From assembly GCA_963727915.1 (NCBI GenBank), contig CAVSID010000004.1, positions 703,808 through 767,807 on the forward strand: 64,000 nt of DNA, in the 5' to 3' direction. Of this stretch, positions 20,102-29,559 are shown piece after piece. The DNA is from CAWAND01 sp963727915 (GTDB lineage: Bacteria > Chloroflexota > Anaerolineae > Anaerolineales > E44-bin32). Made by a program: the position numbers and the translations under genes. Within the stretch, counting starts at the first letter, position 1, and the number at the start of each line of letters is the position of its first letter. The notes below the pieces were generated by a model. The model made no database searches and was not told the origin of the DNA. It saw nothing but the letters and a program-made list of their open reading frames with translations.

Positions 20102-22393
20102 TCACGAATTGTCGGCTGACTCGGAGATCTTCTTTGCCCGATTTACGCATTTGCCCCACGTCTCGATGTAATCGTTGGCCGAGCGGAACAAGGGAGCCAA
20201 GTCCTCGGCGGTCAGCCCCACATTACGCATATCCTGCAACAAATCTGGCAGCATCCCGTAGTGCGCCATCCCATCCAGGTTCAGATCGAAGTCGCGGCGC
20301 TCTCCGGCGATCGAACGAGACAATGGCCGGTTGTCACCCTGCATTTGCTCCCATTTGTCCCAGATAGGCTGAATCTTCCCGATCAATTCCAGCGCGCGCT
20401 GGTCGAGATCGGAGGGTAGGCTTGATGCGTCTCGGCGAGCGAAGTACGCCGCCTGCTGCTCCACCGGCCATTTCGATACCAACTCTTCGGCCATTGCCTG
20501 TTCCTGGTCGGCTAACCAGAAACCGCGGGTCGCGTTGTCAACCCACGCCTGATCGTGAACGACTTCCGCCAGCTTCAAGGCTTCTCGGAGCGTGTGTTCC
20601 GGAAAATCCGTCTCAGGATGTTCTTGCTCGAGGGGATTGAAACCGGCTTTGTATTGTGCGATCGCCTGCCAGATATAACATTCTTCTTCGTCATACGCGC
20701 CCTCTCCCGTGGCTTCAAACCGGTGCCAGCGGTGATCCAGCACAGGCGTGTCATACGCCACGCCATTCGCCTGACGATCGATCTCGCCTCGGCGTTGAGA
20801 AAGGCGAAGGGCATCATTATGGGCGCCAAAGGCTGCAAAGGTGCCGAAGCGCGGGCCAGGCAGCCCAGCAGCTCCGTTGATATCCGAGCCAATGGCCACG
20901 CTGTGGCCGCCCATTTTGGAAAGGGCGTACACATAGGCCTGGGCGAACGACGTGCTCGTCCCAGCGCACGGCTCCGGGATCTTGCCGGCTTCTTCGGGCA
21001 AACCTCGACGCAGACCAGCGATATCCCCTTGATTGAGGATGGGGGCCACGATCCCGCCGAGGCGGCCGATGCGTTCGATTTGGTCCCCTCGTTTTCCAGC
21101 TTCGTGCGCCACCTTGTGGACGTCGCTGGTGCCATAATGCTCATGCTTCTGGGGGTCAAACTCGGTCTGAGCACTAAACAACAGATCACGGAACCAGGTG
21201 TGAGAGCATATGACCGGGTATGCCTGTTGTTCGGCCATATCCAGCGCGGCATCGGTGGTCTTTTCGGACATGTGGTCGACGTCAATGATGAAGCCCTTCT
21301 TCATCAGCTCTTGGAGCAAAATCCGACCATACTTATTCAAGCCCAAGGTGTTGGCGTGTCCACCGCCCACTTTCGGAGCTTCAACGGCCTCGAACAGCTC
21401 TCGAATGCCGGGAATGTGGTCCAGCAGCGTGCGCCGGTGCATGGCTCGCATGTGTTTTCCGGAAACCATGACCGTGCGTTCAGCAGCATCCACCACGTCG
21501 GCGCCATCGTGGTCAATTCGATAGCGCACGCCAGTACTCCAAGCGTCCTCGACCGTCCACCTCTCGCCGGTGACGAACAGATTGACCATCTCCAGAAACC
21601 GCAGATAGATGGCCGTACCGCCGAAGGCGTTGTTGGTGAGATGGATCGGGGTGATCTGACGCACGCCGAGGCTATGCAGCCAGTCCAGCTCCTCCCCGAT
21701 CAGTTCCCGTGCTCGGTCCAGATCTCCATGACTCAACTTCTCCAAGTCATCTGCATTGTGCCAATTTCCCAGCGAGTCGACCTCAACCCCCAGGACTACT
21801 GCCAGCCGATTTTGGCTGATGATTTGGCGGGCCTCCTCAGGCGAGTAGGCAACCTGAAGCCAGCCCTTCCCCGTTCCCCCACTCTGGGCATCGACATGAG
21901 CCACCATGGCCTGCATGGCAGCCAGTTGGGTCTGAATGGCGCTCTTGTCATCGTGCGCCAAGTGCGGGGTGGTCTTTGTGGCCAACAATTCATTGTTCAC
22001 CGCAAGGCAGGTGATCAAGCGCAGACCACCTAAGTAGGAACGGTGAAGCCAATCAATGTACGCCTGTTGGTGAACCAGAGTGGTGAAGCGCGGCCAGACG
22101 ATAAACTCTGGCCAGCCGCCGCCAGCCGGATGGCCAAATTCCGGGTTGACGTTGATCAGTCCGCCGTGAATCGGTTCGCACGAGCTAAGGGCATATTCGA
22201 TGCCTTCAGAACCCGGATGTTGGGGATCGTAGGGCTCGCCCCAGAACGCCTTCCCACCGAAAGCCAAATGGGCCATGAGATGGGCATGCAGATCGGCGAA
22301 TCCCCACAAGGGTGTTCCGGGATCAGCTTCCCAATAATCGCCACCGAGCGGCACCCGAGGCTGTTGTTTAGATTGCGATCCTTCCAGATTCAT
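20102..22393 (-). CDS. M19 dipeptidase-like metal-dependent hydrolase, extended
   Basis: A 763-residue amidohydrolase-superfamily enzyme resembling membrane (renal-type) dipeptidases. Metal-site motifs occur in family order: FADLHAHLMAHL near 33, IDVDHMSEKT near 368, CSHTWFRD near 395 and AIGSDINGAAGLPGPRFG near 500. It is about twice the length of classic M19 enzymes, with an inserted region (about 60-200) and a 200-residue C-terminal helical extension. No signal peptide is visible. Intact frame with normal codon use. Substrate unknown. Confidence 0.75.
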   Translation of the reverse strand: MNLEGSQSKQQPRVPLGGDYWEADPGTPLWGFADLHAHLMAHLAFGGKAFWGEPYDPQHPGSEGIEYALSSCEPIHGGLINVNPEFGHPAGGGWPEFIVWPRFTTLVHQQAYIDWLHRSYLGGLRLITCLAVNNELLATKTTPHLAHDDKSAIQTQLAAMQAMVAHVDAQSGGTGKGWLQVAYSPEEARQIISQNRLAVVLGVEVDSLGNWHNADDLEKLSHGDLDRARELIGEELDWLHSLGVRQITPIHLTNNAFGGTAIYLRFLEMVNLFVTGERWTVEDAWSTGVRYRIDHDGADVVDAAERTVMVSGKHMRAMHRRTLLDHIPGIRELFEAVEAPKVGGGHANTLGLNKYGRILLQELMKKGFIIDVDHMSEKTTDAALDMAEQQAYPVICSHTWFRDLLFSAQTEFDPQKHEHYGTSDVHKVAHEAGKRGDQIERIGRLGGIVAPILNQGDIAGLRRGLPEEAGKIPEPCAGTSTSFAQAYVYALSKMGGHSVAIGSDINGAAGLPGPRFGTFAAFGAHNDALRLSQRRGEIDRQANGVAYDTPVLDHRWHRFEATGEGAYDEEECYIWQAIAQYKAGFNPLEQEHPETDFPEHTLREALKLAEVVHDQAWVDNATRGFWLADQEQAMAEELVSKWPVEQQAAYFARRDASSLPSDLDQRALELIGKIQPIWDKWEQMQGDNRPLSRSIAGERRDFDLNLDGMAHYGMLPDLLQDMRNVGLTAEDLAPLFRSANDYIETWGKCVNRAKKISESADNS

Positions 22394-22668
22394 TTGTTAC
22401 ATCCTTTGGCTTGGCCGAACCACGAGTCCGATTGAGACATGCCCAGCTCGCAAGCTCCGGATCTGCAGATGATTGTGAACAACGGCCGCACCGTACGGGG
22501 TCGCGGCCCAATCTCGTCGCACATCCTTGCAGGTCGGTGGGGGCGCCCGCACACCACTTCTATCAGGGAGAATAGTCTTCGGTTGTGGTGATTTGGCCCT
22601 GGCAGACGTGGCGTGGCATGTGTGGGTGAGGCTCGTTGCAGCTGGGTTTGCCCCAGATGACCTTATCC

Positions 22669-23787
22669 TCAGTCCCCCGGCGCCGGTTCGAGGGCCAACT
22701 CAGATCTGCGCCCGAAGAGACGCAGCTCACGCCAATGAGCGGAAAATGCCTCTCGCCATGTGGCATAGCACGTATAGGAGATGCCGAACTCCTCACAGGT
22801 TGCCCGGACAATCGGCGCGAGACGCGGATAGTTCAGGTGGCAGATATGCGGCAGGAGATGGTGCTCAATCTGATAGTTCAACCCGCCGATGTATAGATTC
22901 AGGAGCCAATTATGCGGTGCGAAGTCCACCGTGGTCTCCACCTGGTGGACTGCCCACTCGTCGTCGATGTGGAGAGGGTCGCCAACCGGCACGGGGAAAG
23001 TGGCCTCGCCGCTAATGTGGGCCAACTGGAAAACCACGGCCATCACCAACCCAACCGTCATCATCACGATCATGAAACCAATCAGCACCTGCCACCATGG
23101 GTATACCAGCAGAGGCAGAGCAAACATGAGTGTGAAGAAGAGAAGCTTGCCGGCCCAGAAGATGGCCTTGTCCGCTGCGCGCATCTTCGGGTAAACGTGG
23201 TTGGCGTCAGACTGGCCGAAGAACACCATCATGAAATCGCGCAGGATGAAATCGATCCCGATCATGCTGTACACCAGCGGGAAGTACCAGGCTTGAAACC
23301 TGTACAGAGGCTTCCAAGGCAGGCGGGGTGTGAGGCGCATCAGCCCGTAGGTCTCGACGTCATCATCGAAGCCGGCAATATTGGTATAGGTGTGGTGCCA
23401 AACGTTGTGCTTCGTGCGCCAGCGAAATCCACTCATCCCAAGCAGCTCGGCGCTCAAGCTCATCAGCTTGTTGATTCGCGGATTGTCGGAGTAGCTGCCA
23501 TGGTTGGAGTCATGCATGACATTGAAACCAACCGAAGCTATAGCCAGCGCCCACAGCATGCACAGGCCGATGTTGATCAGGGGGGGGAAATGGCCCAACA
23601 GCAGGAGCAAGTAACTTCCTAGCCACCAACCCAGGGCGACCACCGTCTTAACGATCATAGCGGGGACATCCCGCGCAGGCAGGCCATTGTCCCGCAGATA
23701 GGCGGTGACCCGCTCGTTCAGCTCTTTCCTGAAACCACGCCGCCCCGTGAATTGGAGAACTCTTGTGAGCAGCGTCTCTGGCGACAA
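22669..23787 (-). CDS. Membrane fatty acid desaturase (front-end/acyl-CoA type)
   Basis: A 372-residue di-iron membrane desaturase. All three His boxes are present: HDSNHGS near 89, HNVWHH near 127 and QIEHHLLPH near 304. The QxxHH form of box 3 places it with linoleoyl-CoA/delta-6-like and DesA3-like enzymes. Hydrophobic pairs flank the boxes (LLLLLGHFPPLINIGLCMLW; MIVMMTVGLVMAVVF). It introduces double bonds into membrane acyl chains using oxygen and an electron donor not encoded nearby, implying oxygen exposure of the host. Confidence 0.92.
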   Translation of the reverse strand: MSPETLLTRVLQFTGRRGFRKELNERVTAYLRDNGLPARDVPAMIVKTVVALGWWLGSYLLLLLGHFPPLINIGLCMLWALAIASVGFNVMHDSNHGSYSDNPRINKLMSLSAELLGMSGFRWRTKHNVWHHTYTNIAGFDDDVETYGLMRLTPRLPWKPLYRFQAWYFPLVYSMIGIDFILRDFMMVFFGQSDANHVYPKMRAADKAIFWAGKLLFFTLMFALPLLVYPWWQVLIGFMIVMMTVGLVMAVVFQLAHISGEATFPVPVGDPLHIDDEWAVHQVETTVDFAPHNWLLNLYIGGLNYQIEHHLLPHICHLNYPRLAPIVRATCEEFGISYTCYATWREAFSAHWRELRLFGRRSELALEPAPGD

Positions 23788-24157
23788 TCTCTGAAGCTGT
23801 CACCTCAACTCCCATCCTCGCTTAACCGGGTCCGTCAGTCACCTTGCCAATGCAACGCTTCACGCCTTACTCACGGCGAACGATAGTCCAAGATCACCAT
23901 TGCGGGGAGCCATGAGATAAGCCGCGGCAACCGACTGCCTTTGCAGTATCTCACAGAACTATTATCGCATGTAACTTGCCCAAGCGGGACAATCCGGAGA
24001 GGGCGCGAGCCCCTGAGATGGCGTTCCAAGACCTGCCTCCGAAAGGACTTCGTCACCGGCGCACCGGGAGAAGCCATCATCTTAGGCCATCGTCAACCGG
24101 AGTCGGGCGGGGATGGCAGGTCCGCCTCTGGAACCGTGCAGCCAGTTCGTTCGACCC

Positions 24158-24739
24158 TTAGCCGATCAAGTTAGCAGTCTTGAGGGCCGCTTGTTCTATA
24201 GCATGGATCAATCGAATTCGTTCATTTGGGTCGCTGGCTTCCAGCAGCTGCATGGTGTCACGCCACACGGTTTCCCGCCAGTGCGTGATGAGATGAGAGA
24301 CCAATATCTCATCGACCGGGCCAAGCAGCTCATCGATCAGCACCATGATGGGCATCACTGGGTCTAACACCTGATCTTGGACAGCATCAATCGTGCGCCC
24401 AATAACCGCGTTCACGTGACAATGATCGTTGTAGCGAGCAGTGCGCTGGTCGGCCTCCAGGTCGTCCCACTCAGGTTCGAGCAGGTCAACCAGGCTTAGC
24501 ACCAAGTCGTAATTAATGTGGGCGTTGACGCCGGCCATCAACTTCTGAAGGGCAAGCGTGTGGGGGGCGCGCGAAATGTCGTGTGCGGAATGCCAGACAG
24601 CCGGCGCCGAGCTTGGGTCGCGCTCATATTCCTCAAGAGCCACAAAATAGTAGTCTGCGAAGCGCTCCATCAGTCGGCTGACCCAAGCCGAGTCGTGGAA
24701 CTCCTGCTGGTCTATCGCGGAGATGATGTTGCGTGTCAT
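24158..24739 (-). CDS. DUF5995-like protein
   Basis: A 193-residue soluble helical protein. The MAGVNAHINYDLVLSLV stretch matches the conserved core I associate with DUF5995 proteins (G-x-NAHIN-x-DL). A second His-rich segment (ARYNDHCHVNAVIG) could help bind metal. Function is unknown in the family. Intact, with its own upstream gap of about 350 bp before copy C of the half-tRNA repeat. Confidence 0.6.
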   Translation of the reverse strand: MTRNIISAIDQQEFHDSAWVSRLMERFADYYFVALEEYERDPSSAPAVWHSAHDISRAPHTLALQKLMAGVNAHINYDLVLSLVDLLEPEWDDLEADQRTARYNDHCHVNAVIGRTIDAVQDQVLDPVMPIMVLIDELLGPVDEILVSHLITHWRETVWRDTMQLLEASDPNERIRLIHAIEQAALKTANLIG

Positions 24740-25056
24740 GAGGAGATAGCAGCTGAGGAAAACGGCACGCTGGTCCGTTTCCGCCTCCCAATGTTAAATC
24801 TGTGAGGCCATCCGACTGACTACCGCCAATTCGGGTGTTGCCAATTCACCCTCCGAGCGAAACAGAATGGTTCCTGGTGATAACAGGGATGCCCGAGCAA
24901 TCATACTCGATCCTGTCATGTGCCTGGGTGCATGCCCGGAAGAGCCCTGCCACCTCTCCGCGGGTACGACTGGAAAGCGTTTGACGGGCGAGAGAATCGT
25001 CCGCCGGGGGACTGGAGATTTGGGAAAAGGAGAAGGCATACTTTCGGGTGCCTTCA

Positions 25057-25126
25057 GGTAGCTGGCGGACGATTCGAACGTCCGACCTTCAGATATGAGG
25101 TCTGTATCCTGCCCGACCAGTCTTAG
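25057..25126 (-). other. Degenerate tRNA(Met)-like sequence
   Basis: The minus strand reads like a whole tRNA with a clean T-arm (GGACG-TTCGAAT-CGTCC) and a CAT-containing anticodon-arm region. The acceptor stem pairs only for TAGCT, and the anticodon loop is offset by one base. It sits directly left of the terminator and half-tRNA of copy C. I read it as a tRNA remnant, not a working gene. Confidence 0.5.
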
Positions 25127-25133
25127 CTATGAA

Positions 25134-25310
25134 GAAAGCGCCCGTTTGGGCGCTTTCTTGTTCAGTAGCGGGGCTGGGATTCGAACCCAGGATCTTCAGG
25201 TTATGAGTTCGAATCCTACCGGGTGGGCCTAAGCTCGTCAGGCCGGCGTTATAAGGGGGGCCCGGTGATCTTTCTGTTTTGGGGGCCTCAACGGCTACCA
25301 GTGCTTGTCC
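25134..25310 (+). repeat. Half-tRNA repeat, copy C
   Basis: A terminator hairpin GAAAGCGCCC-GTTT-GGGCGCTTTC (25134-25157) is followed by 42 nt (25166-25207) matching the tRNA-fMet 3' half with one mismatch, ending exactly at the anticodon loop (TTATGAG). The arm then shows a partly decayed CGTCAGGCC / GGCCCGG hairpin and a GGGGGCCTCAACGGCT stretch shared with copies D and B. The right-hand Cys-tRNA-like border is not recognisable here. Confidence 0.8.
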
Positions 25311-25634
25311 TCTACCATTCTATGCGAACGCCTGGCCGAAGCAAGGCTCGTTGAGCAGATGTTCTTGAGCTTTGCAGAGTACATCGCCCAAGTGGGAAAT
25401 CCGATTCCCCACGCAGAAGTCTTAGGCGGCATGGCAGGCTCTGGGGAAGGCACGTTTTTCGCCTGGAGGCTGGCTACCGAAGTCGCCGTCTCCGGGGACA
25501 AAAGTGGTAATCAGGGCATTGGCATCCGACAATTGCCAACCCCAGGCAGAGGTTGTACAATTTAAGTGGACAGGCATCCACTATAATGGACGGAACACCT
25601 AGCCGTATCATCAGGGATCGGAGCCCACCTCATC

Positions 25635-26252
25635 ATTCAGCGACGAGAACCCAACGTCGGAGGGCGTGTTCGCAGCCTGCGTGAACAGCGCGGGTTGTCT
25701 CTTCGCGTGCTGGCCGAGAGGTCGGGATTATCGACCAACGCCATCAGCCTCATTGAACGCGGTGAGAATTCCCCCACTGTCTCCTCGCTTCACCTCCTTT
25801 CTACCGGGCTCAGTGTGCCGATTACAACCTTTTTTGAGGACGAACGTGATCAGGCGACGGTATTCGTCGGGCGAGAGAGCCGCTTGCGGTCCCAGAGCGA
25901 TGGCTTTTTCATGGAAAGCTTGGGGATCGGCCTCAGGGACCAACAGTTAGCGCCTTTCCTCGTGACGGTCCAACCCGGCTCAGGCAACGCCGACATGCCG
26001 GTTACTCACCCGGGTGAAGAACTCGCCTATTGCCTCGAGGGACAGATTGAATACCGCGTCGGGGACGAAACCTACCGGCTGGGTCCGGGTGACAGCCTCT
26101 TATTTGAGGCCAGCCAGCCGCACGCCCTGGTGAACTCGGCTGCCGAGCCGGGCGCGCTGATCTTGGTGTTTCAGATGGCCGGGACCGGATCGCCAGTCGG
26201 GCCGCACACCGCTAGTGAAACGGGCGGAGAAAAGCATTGGAGCCAATCGTGA
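25635..26252 (+). CDS. XRE-family regulator with C-terminal cupin
   Basis: About 205 residues: an N-terminal XRE helix-turn-helix (VGGRVRSLREQRGL... LAERSGLSTNAISLIERG) and a C-terminal cupin sensor (HPGEELAYCLEGQIEYRVGDETY, GDSLLFEASQPHAL). Regulators of this build usually sense small organic ligands. The start is unresolved. The frame is open from 25587 but has no ATG or GTG before the HTH; I used an ATT at 25635. A TATAAT box lies at 25582-25587, and a one-base indel near the real start is possible. Confidence 0.8.
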   Translation: MQRREPNVGGRVRSLREQRGLSLRVLAERSGLSTNAISLIERGENSPTVSSLHLLSTGLSVPITTFFEDERDQATVFVGRESRLRSQSDGFFMESLGIGLRDQQLAPFLVTVQPGSGNADMPVTHPGEELAYCLEGQIEYRVGDETYRLGPGDSLLFEASQPHALVNSAAEPGALILVFQMAGTGSPVGPHTASETGGEKHWSQS

Positions 26253-26435
26253 ACCGTGTTGGGGGGGTCCCTTCTGGCAAGTCCGGCACCGGACAGCTCG
26301 GCCCAGTTAACGCCACATCGGATCGGGTTCCAGGTCCATTCGCCATGCGGTCCAGCAACATGCAACCGCGCCCAGCCTTGACGGACTGTCGCTCATGCAA
26401 CCCAACGCTCAGGCTGGCCCACTAAGGGTGCTCCG

Positions 26436-27359
26436 GTGGTTGACTATCTCAAATTGCAGGTCTTCTTGCGAGCGGCTGAGAACCTCAGCTTCTCTGTAGC
26501 AGCCAAGACCATGCATATGACGCAACCGACAATCAGCCGCCAGATCCGGGCCTTGGAAGATGATCTGAGGGTGACCCTGTTCGAGCGTTCCAGGGGAGGG
26601 CCGATCCTGACGGAGGCCGGCCGCCTGCTGGTGCCCCGTGCCCGCAAGCTGCTCTGCCAGACCTGCGACCTCAAGCAGGTGATGGAGTCTCTTCAGGAAG
26701 AAGTCGTAGGTGAAATCCGAATCGCATGCAGCACAACGGCCGGAAAGTACATTCTTCCCCAGGTGGCAGCTCGCTTCTGCCACCAGCATCCGGATGTGTG
26801 GGTGTCCATCATGCGCTGCACAGCCGGGTATGTTGTCCCCCAACTCCTTGAGGCGGAGGCGGATTTGGGTGTTGTCAGCTACGAGATATGTGGGCCCGAC
26901 CTAGAATGCCAGCAGTTTTTCGTCGATTCGATGATCCTGATTGCGCCAGCGAACCATGCGTGGGCGAGAGTTGGCGAGATTGATCCCTGTGAGCTGCTTG
27001 ACCAGCGCTTCCTCATCCGGGAGCCCACCTCTGGCACTCGCCGTGTCATGCTCACCGAGTTGGCCAAACACGACATAACGCTTGATGACATGAATTTGTT
27101 CATGGAGCTTGGCAGCGCCGAGGCGATCGTCAGAACCGTGGAGGCCGGGTTCGGCGTGTCGTTTGTATCGCGCCTCGCAGCTGATTGGGCCATAAGGCAA
27201 GGCGGCGTGATCGAGGTCGCAGTGAACGGGATGAGTTTATCTCGCCAGGTCTACATGGTCCAGAAGATCATCTGCGAGCGAAAGCGAGCCGTCGATGCCT
27301 TCTGGAGCTCGGTCCACCACCCCCTCAACGCCGATCTGCTTCACCTGGCAGATGAGTAG
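26436..27359 (+). CDS. LysR-family transcriptional regulator
   Basis: A 307-residue LysR protein. The N-terminal HTH reads LQVFLRAAENLSFSVAAKTMHMTQPTISRQIRALE in overlapping pieces, followed by a substrate-binding domain (EIRIACSTTAGKYILPQVAARF; TSGTRRVMLTEL; AEAIVRTVEAGFGVSFVSR). The binding domain resembles CysB/CbbR-type LysR regulators. The GTG start at 26436 has AAGGGTG upstream. It converges on the Fe-S membrane gene; its target is not evident. Confidence 0.9.
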   Translation: MVDYLKLQVFLRAAENLSFSVAAKTMHMTQPTISRQIRALEDDLRVTLFERSRGGPILTEAGRLLVPRARKLLCQTCDLKQVMESLQEEVVGEIRIACSTTAGKYILPQVAARFCHQHPDVWVSIMRCTAGYVVPQLLEAEADLGVVSYEICGPDLECQQFFVDSMILIAPANHAWARVGEIDPCELLDQRFLIREPTSGTRRVMLTELAKHDITLDDMNLFMELGSAEAIVRTVEAGFGVSFVSRLAADWAIRQGGVIEVAVNGMSLSRQVYMVQKIICERKRAVDAFWSSVHHPLNADLLHLADE

Positions 27360-27368
27360 TGGGAATAG

Positions 27369-27396
27369 GATGCCCGCCTTCCCCCGGGCGGGCATC
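27369..27396. terminator. Bidirectional terminator between lysR-like and Fe-S genes
   Basis: GATGCCCGCC (27369-27378) pairs with GGCGGGCATC (27387-27396), a 10-bp G+C-rich stem followed by GCTTTC, between two convergent genes. Confidence 0.7.
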
Positions 27397-27439
27397 GCTT
27401 TCAGACCTTCGCACCAGCGAATGCAATGGTCCCCGATCG

Positions 27440-28609
27440 TCAATCCGCTCCAGCCGGAAGGGCGCCAGGCACCAGTTCTCTGGCCTCTTTCTTTATTCGC
27501 TCAAGTGAGATGGCCAGAGGCCGGTACGCCATGTGGGTCCATTTGCCGATCCCAACTTCCGTGTCCAGCATGGCCAGCATAGCCATCACATGGACCGTAT
27601 AGGCGACATAAGTCGGCCAGGCGGATCCGGTATACCGAAGAATGTGGACCGCGATACCCGTGGTCGCACCGATCAGGAGAAAGGAAGGGAACAGCCAGTC
27701 CGTATGGTGCGAAAAACGATGGATCTGTTCCTTCTTCTTCAGGCGACTTAACATAATCTCAACCGACGCCACAACCAGGACAGCTGTTGCATAGTAACCG
27801 AGCCAGCGCTGCGGGTTGGAGATCGGGTAGAGCTCGTCGGTTTGGAACCACCACAGCATAGGTACAACCAGGAAGAGCATGGTGACATAGCCCGTCATTA
27901 GGAGCAGGTGCTTGAGCCAGCGGTTGCGCTCAACCGTGCGCGCTGGTTCGCATTTTGACCACCAAAATCGTTGAGTTACAAAGTGGACGATGAATTCCCA
28001 TAGGGCAGCCAGGTAGGTCGGCGCGGAAACTTGCCACAGGCTGTAATCCTTGCCCAGAACGTGCCTGGCCATGGTGCGCATGTTGCGCGCCACGTGAGCT
28101 CCCAGATAGATGAAGTGGGCCAGCACAAGCGCCCAGACCCACATGACAGGGGCGAAGGCGTTGAGGGCTACGCGCGTAGTTATGAGGTTACGACCACCAG
28201 TCAGCAGGTGATAGGCCAAGAGCAGGATCAGCGGCAGCATCGCCACGCGAAGGATAGCCAGGACGGCGGTCTTGCTGGACTGGTAGAGCTTTGCCGCGCC
28301 ACCGGATTGATCGTATTGCGCGATGAGCCAGCGGCGGACAGCCATCATCGTCTCCGCCGGCTCTGCCCCGCGTGGACAGGTGGCTGAACAATCCCCACAG
28401 TAGTAGCAAAGCCAAGGATCCGTGCTACTCAGCAAGAGGTCTCTCAACCCCAACTGCACTAGGCGGCCTATGCTCCGGGGGAATGGATGCTCGTCGCTGG
28501 CCAAGGGGCACAGCGCCGTGCAATTGCCGCAGTTCGAACAGGCCTCAGGATTGATGGCCCCGAACTCTTTGATTTCGTGAAGCAAGTTGACGTCGACGCG
28601 TGTGGCCAT
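27440..28609 (-). CDS. HdrC-like 4Fe-4S / NarI-like membrane fusion protein
   Basis: A 389-residue protein. Residues 22-100 form an HdrC-type dicluster ferredoxin domain (CSNCGNCTALCP and CYYCGDCSATCPRGAEP, typical of 4Fe-4S binding). About six transmembrane helices follow with spaced His residues (AHFIYLGAHVARNMRT; HRFSHHTDW; HILRYTG) that could carry haem b, as in NarI/DsrM. It likely moves electrons between the quinone pool and a soluble Fe-S partner, but no HdrA/HdrB/HdrD catalytic gene is adjacent. The upstream ArsR-family gene is on the same strand 14 bp away and may control it. Confidence 0.82.
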   Translation of the reverse strand: MATRVDVNLLHEIKEFGAINPEACSNCGNCTALCPLASDEHPFPRSIGRLVQLGLRDLLLSSTDPWLCYYCGDCSATCPRGAEPAETMMAVRRWLIAQYDQSGGAAKLYQSSKTAVLAILRVAMLPLILLLAYHLLTGGRNLITTRVALNAFAPVMWVWALVLAHFIYLGAHVARNMRTMARHVLGKDYSLWQVSAPTYLAALWEFIVHFVTQRFWWSKCEPARTVERNRWLKHLLLMTGYVTMLFLVVPMLWWFQTDELYPISNPQRWLGYYATAVLVVASVEIMLSRLKKKEQIHRFSHHTDWLFPSFLLIGATTGIAVHILRYTGSAWPTYVAYTVHVMAMLAMLDTEVGIGKWTHMAYRPLAISLERIKKEARELVPGALPAGAD

Positions 28610-28622
28610 GGCTCAGCCTCCT

Positions 28623-29000
28623 TCAATCAGGACTATGCCTCTGGGAGCCAAGTTCAGAAGGACGGGGATCGGACGGTCGATGGAGCTGTTGCGAGACCCT
28701 GGCGGCATGGCCCAGTACGGGGCAACCGCGCATCAGCTCATGGCCATTGATGCGATAGTAGACAGCGTGGCCCCTGCGCTGCGAGGCGAGAATGCCCCTG
28801 TCCTTCATCAGCCTCAAGTGCTGGGATGTGTTCTGACAGGATGAACCGATGGTCGTTGCGATATCACCCACGCACAGCTCCCGGTCGATAAGGGTCCATA
28901 GGATCAAGATGCGGGTGACGTTGCCAAACACCTGGCACAGTTCAGCCTGTCTACTTGCCGATTCGAGGAGTTGTTCGTCTGCAACAGCAATCTGGGACAT
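28623..29000 (-). CDS. ArsR-family transcriptional regulator
   Basis: A 125-residue winged-helix repressor: RQAELCQVFGNVTRILILWTL, DIATTIGSSCQNTSQHLRLMKDRGILASQRRG and VYYRINGHEL span the ArsR fold. Two cysteines (ELCVGDIA; SSCQNTS) near the recognition helix could sense metal or redox state. ATG at 29000 (GGA nearby); an ATG at 29012 is also in frame. Probably co-transcribed with the following Fe-S membrane gene. Confidence 0.85.
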   Translation of the reverse strand: MSQIAVADEQLLESASRQAELCQVFGNVTRILILWTLIDRELCVGDIATTIGSSCQNTSQHLRLMKDRGILASQRRGHAVYYRINGHELMRGCPVLGHAARVSQQLHRPSDPRPSELGSQRHSPD

Positions 29001-29324
29001 CTCTAATTCCATCGAGTAATTGAGTACTTGATCCCAGTATCGAAGGCACCTTTCCGATCAGTAAGTGAAGGTCTTCCGCCGCAGTATGCAGATCCCGCAT
29101 CGCGGGTCATGCATTGGGCGCATGACCCTCTGAGCGGAGACAAATCAAGAGGGATCGTCTCGAGTTGAGCTAGGGAGAAAGATGCGGGAGGTTCAAGAAC
29201 ACGAACGGATTTTGGGCAAGTATCCCGAGCAGACCGGGCGCGGCGTGCGTGTCGCGGGGGCTCAAAGAAACCAAAAAGCACCCTGACGGGCGCTTCTCTT
29301 GTTCCAGGTAGCGGGGAGAGGATT

Positions 29325-29349
29325 CCTTGGCCCAACCAGCGAGGGCAGG
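29325..29349 (-). repeat. 25-nt mini-element in the fMet half-tRNA T-loop
   Basis: It splits the T-loop at TT^CGAA (TT at 29323-29324, CGAA from 29350). On the minus strand it starts CCTGCCCT and ends CCAAGG, with 19 of 25 positions equal to the mini-element at 39217-39241. Confidence 0.65.
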
Positions 29350-29559
29350 CGAACCCAGGACCTTCAGGTTATGAGTTCAAATCCTACAAAGTAGGCCCTA
29401 GATCGTCAGGCCAGCGTTCTAAGGATGGCCTGACGATCCTTCTGTTTTGGGAGCCTCAGCGGCTGAGATTGCTTCTCCTCCCCAATTCTATTCGAACTCC
29501 TTCTGGAAGCAATTCGCGATGAGCAGCGGAAAGGGTCTGCACAACCCTCGTCACGGGTT

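Noticed and set aside
20555..22033. 492-codon open frame on the plus strand
   Set aside because: Lies wholly opposite the M19-like hydrolase; composition is that of a reverse-frame shadow.
25057..25126. Functional tRNA beside repeat copy C
   Set aside because: The T-arm is good, but the acceptor stem fails after five pairs and the anticodon loop is out of register, so it is kept only as a tRNA remnant.
25305..25565. 86-codon open frame after repeat copy C
   Set aside because: It overlaps the decayed right part of the repeat and has no ribosome-binding site or recognisable domain.
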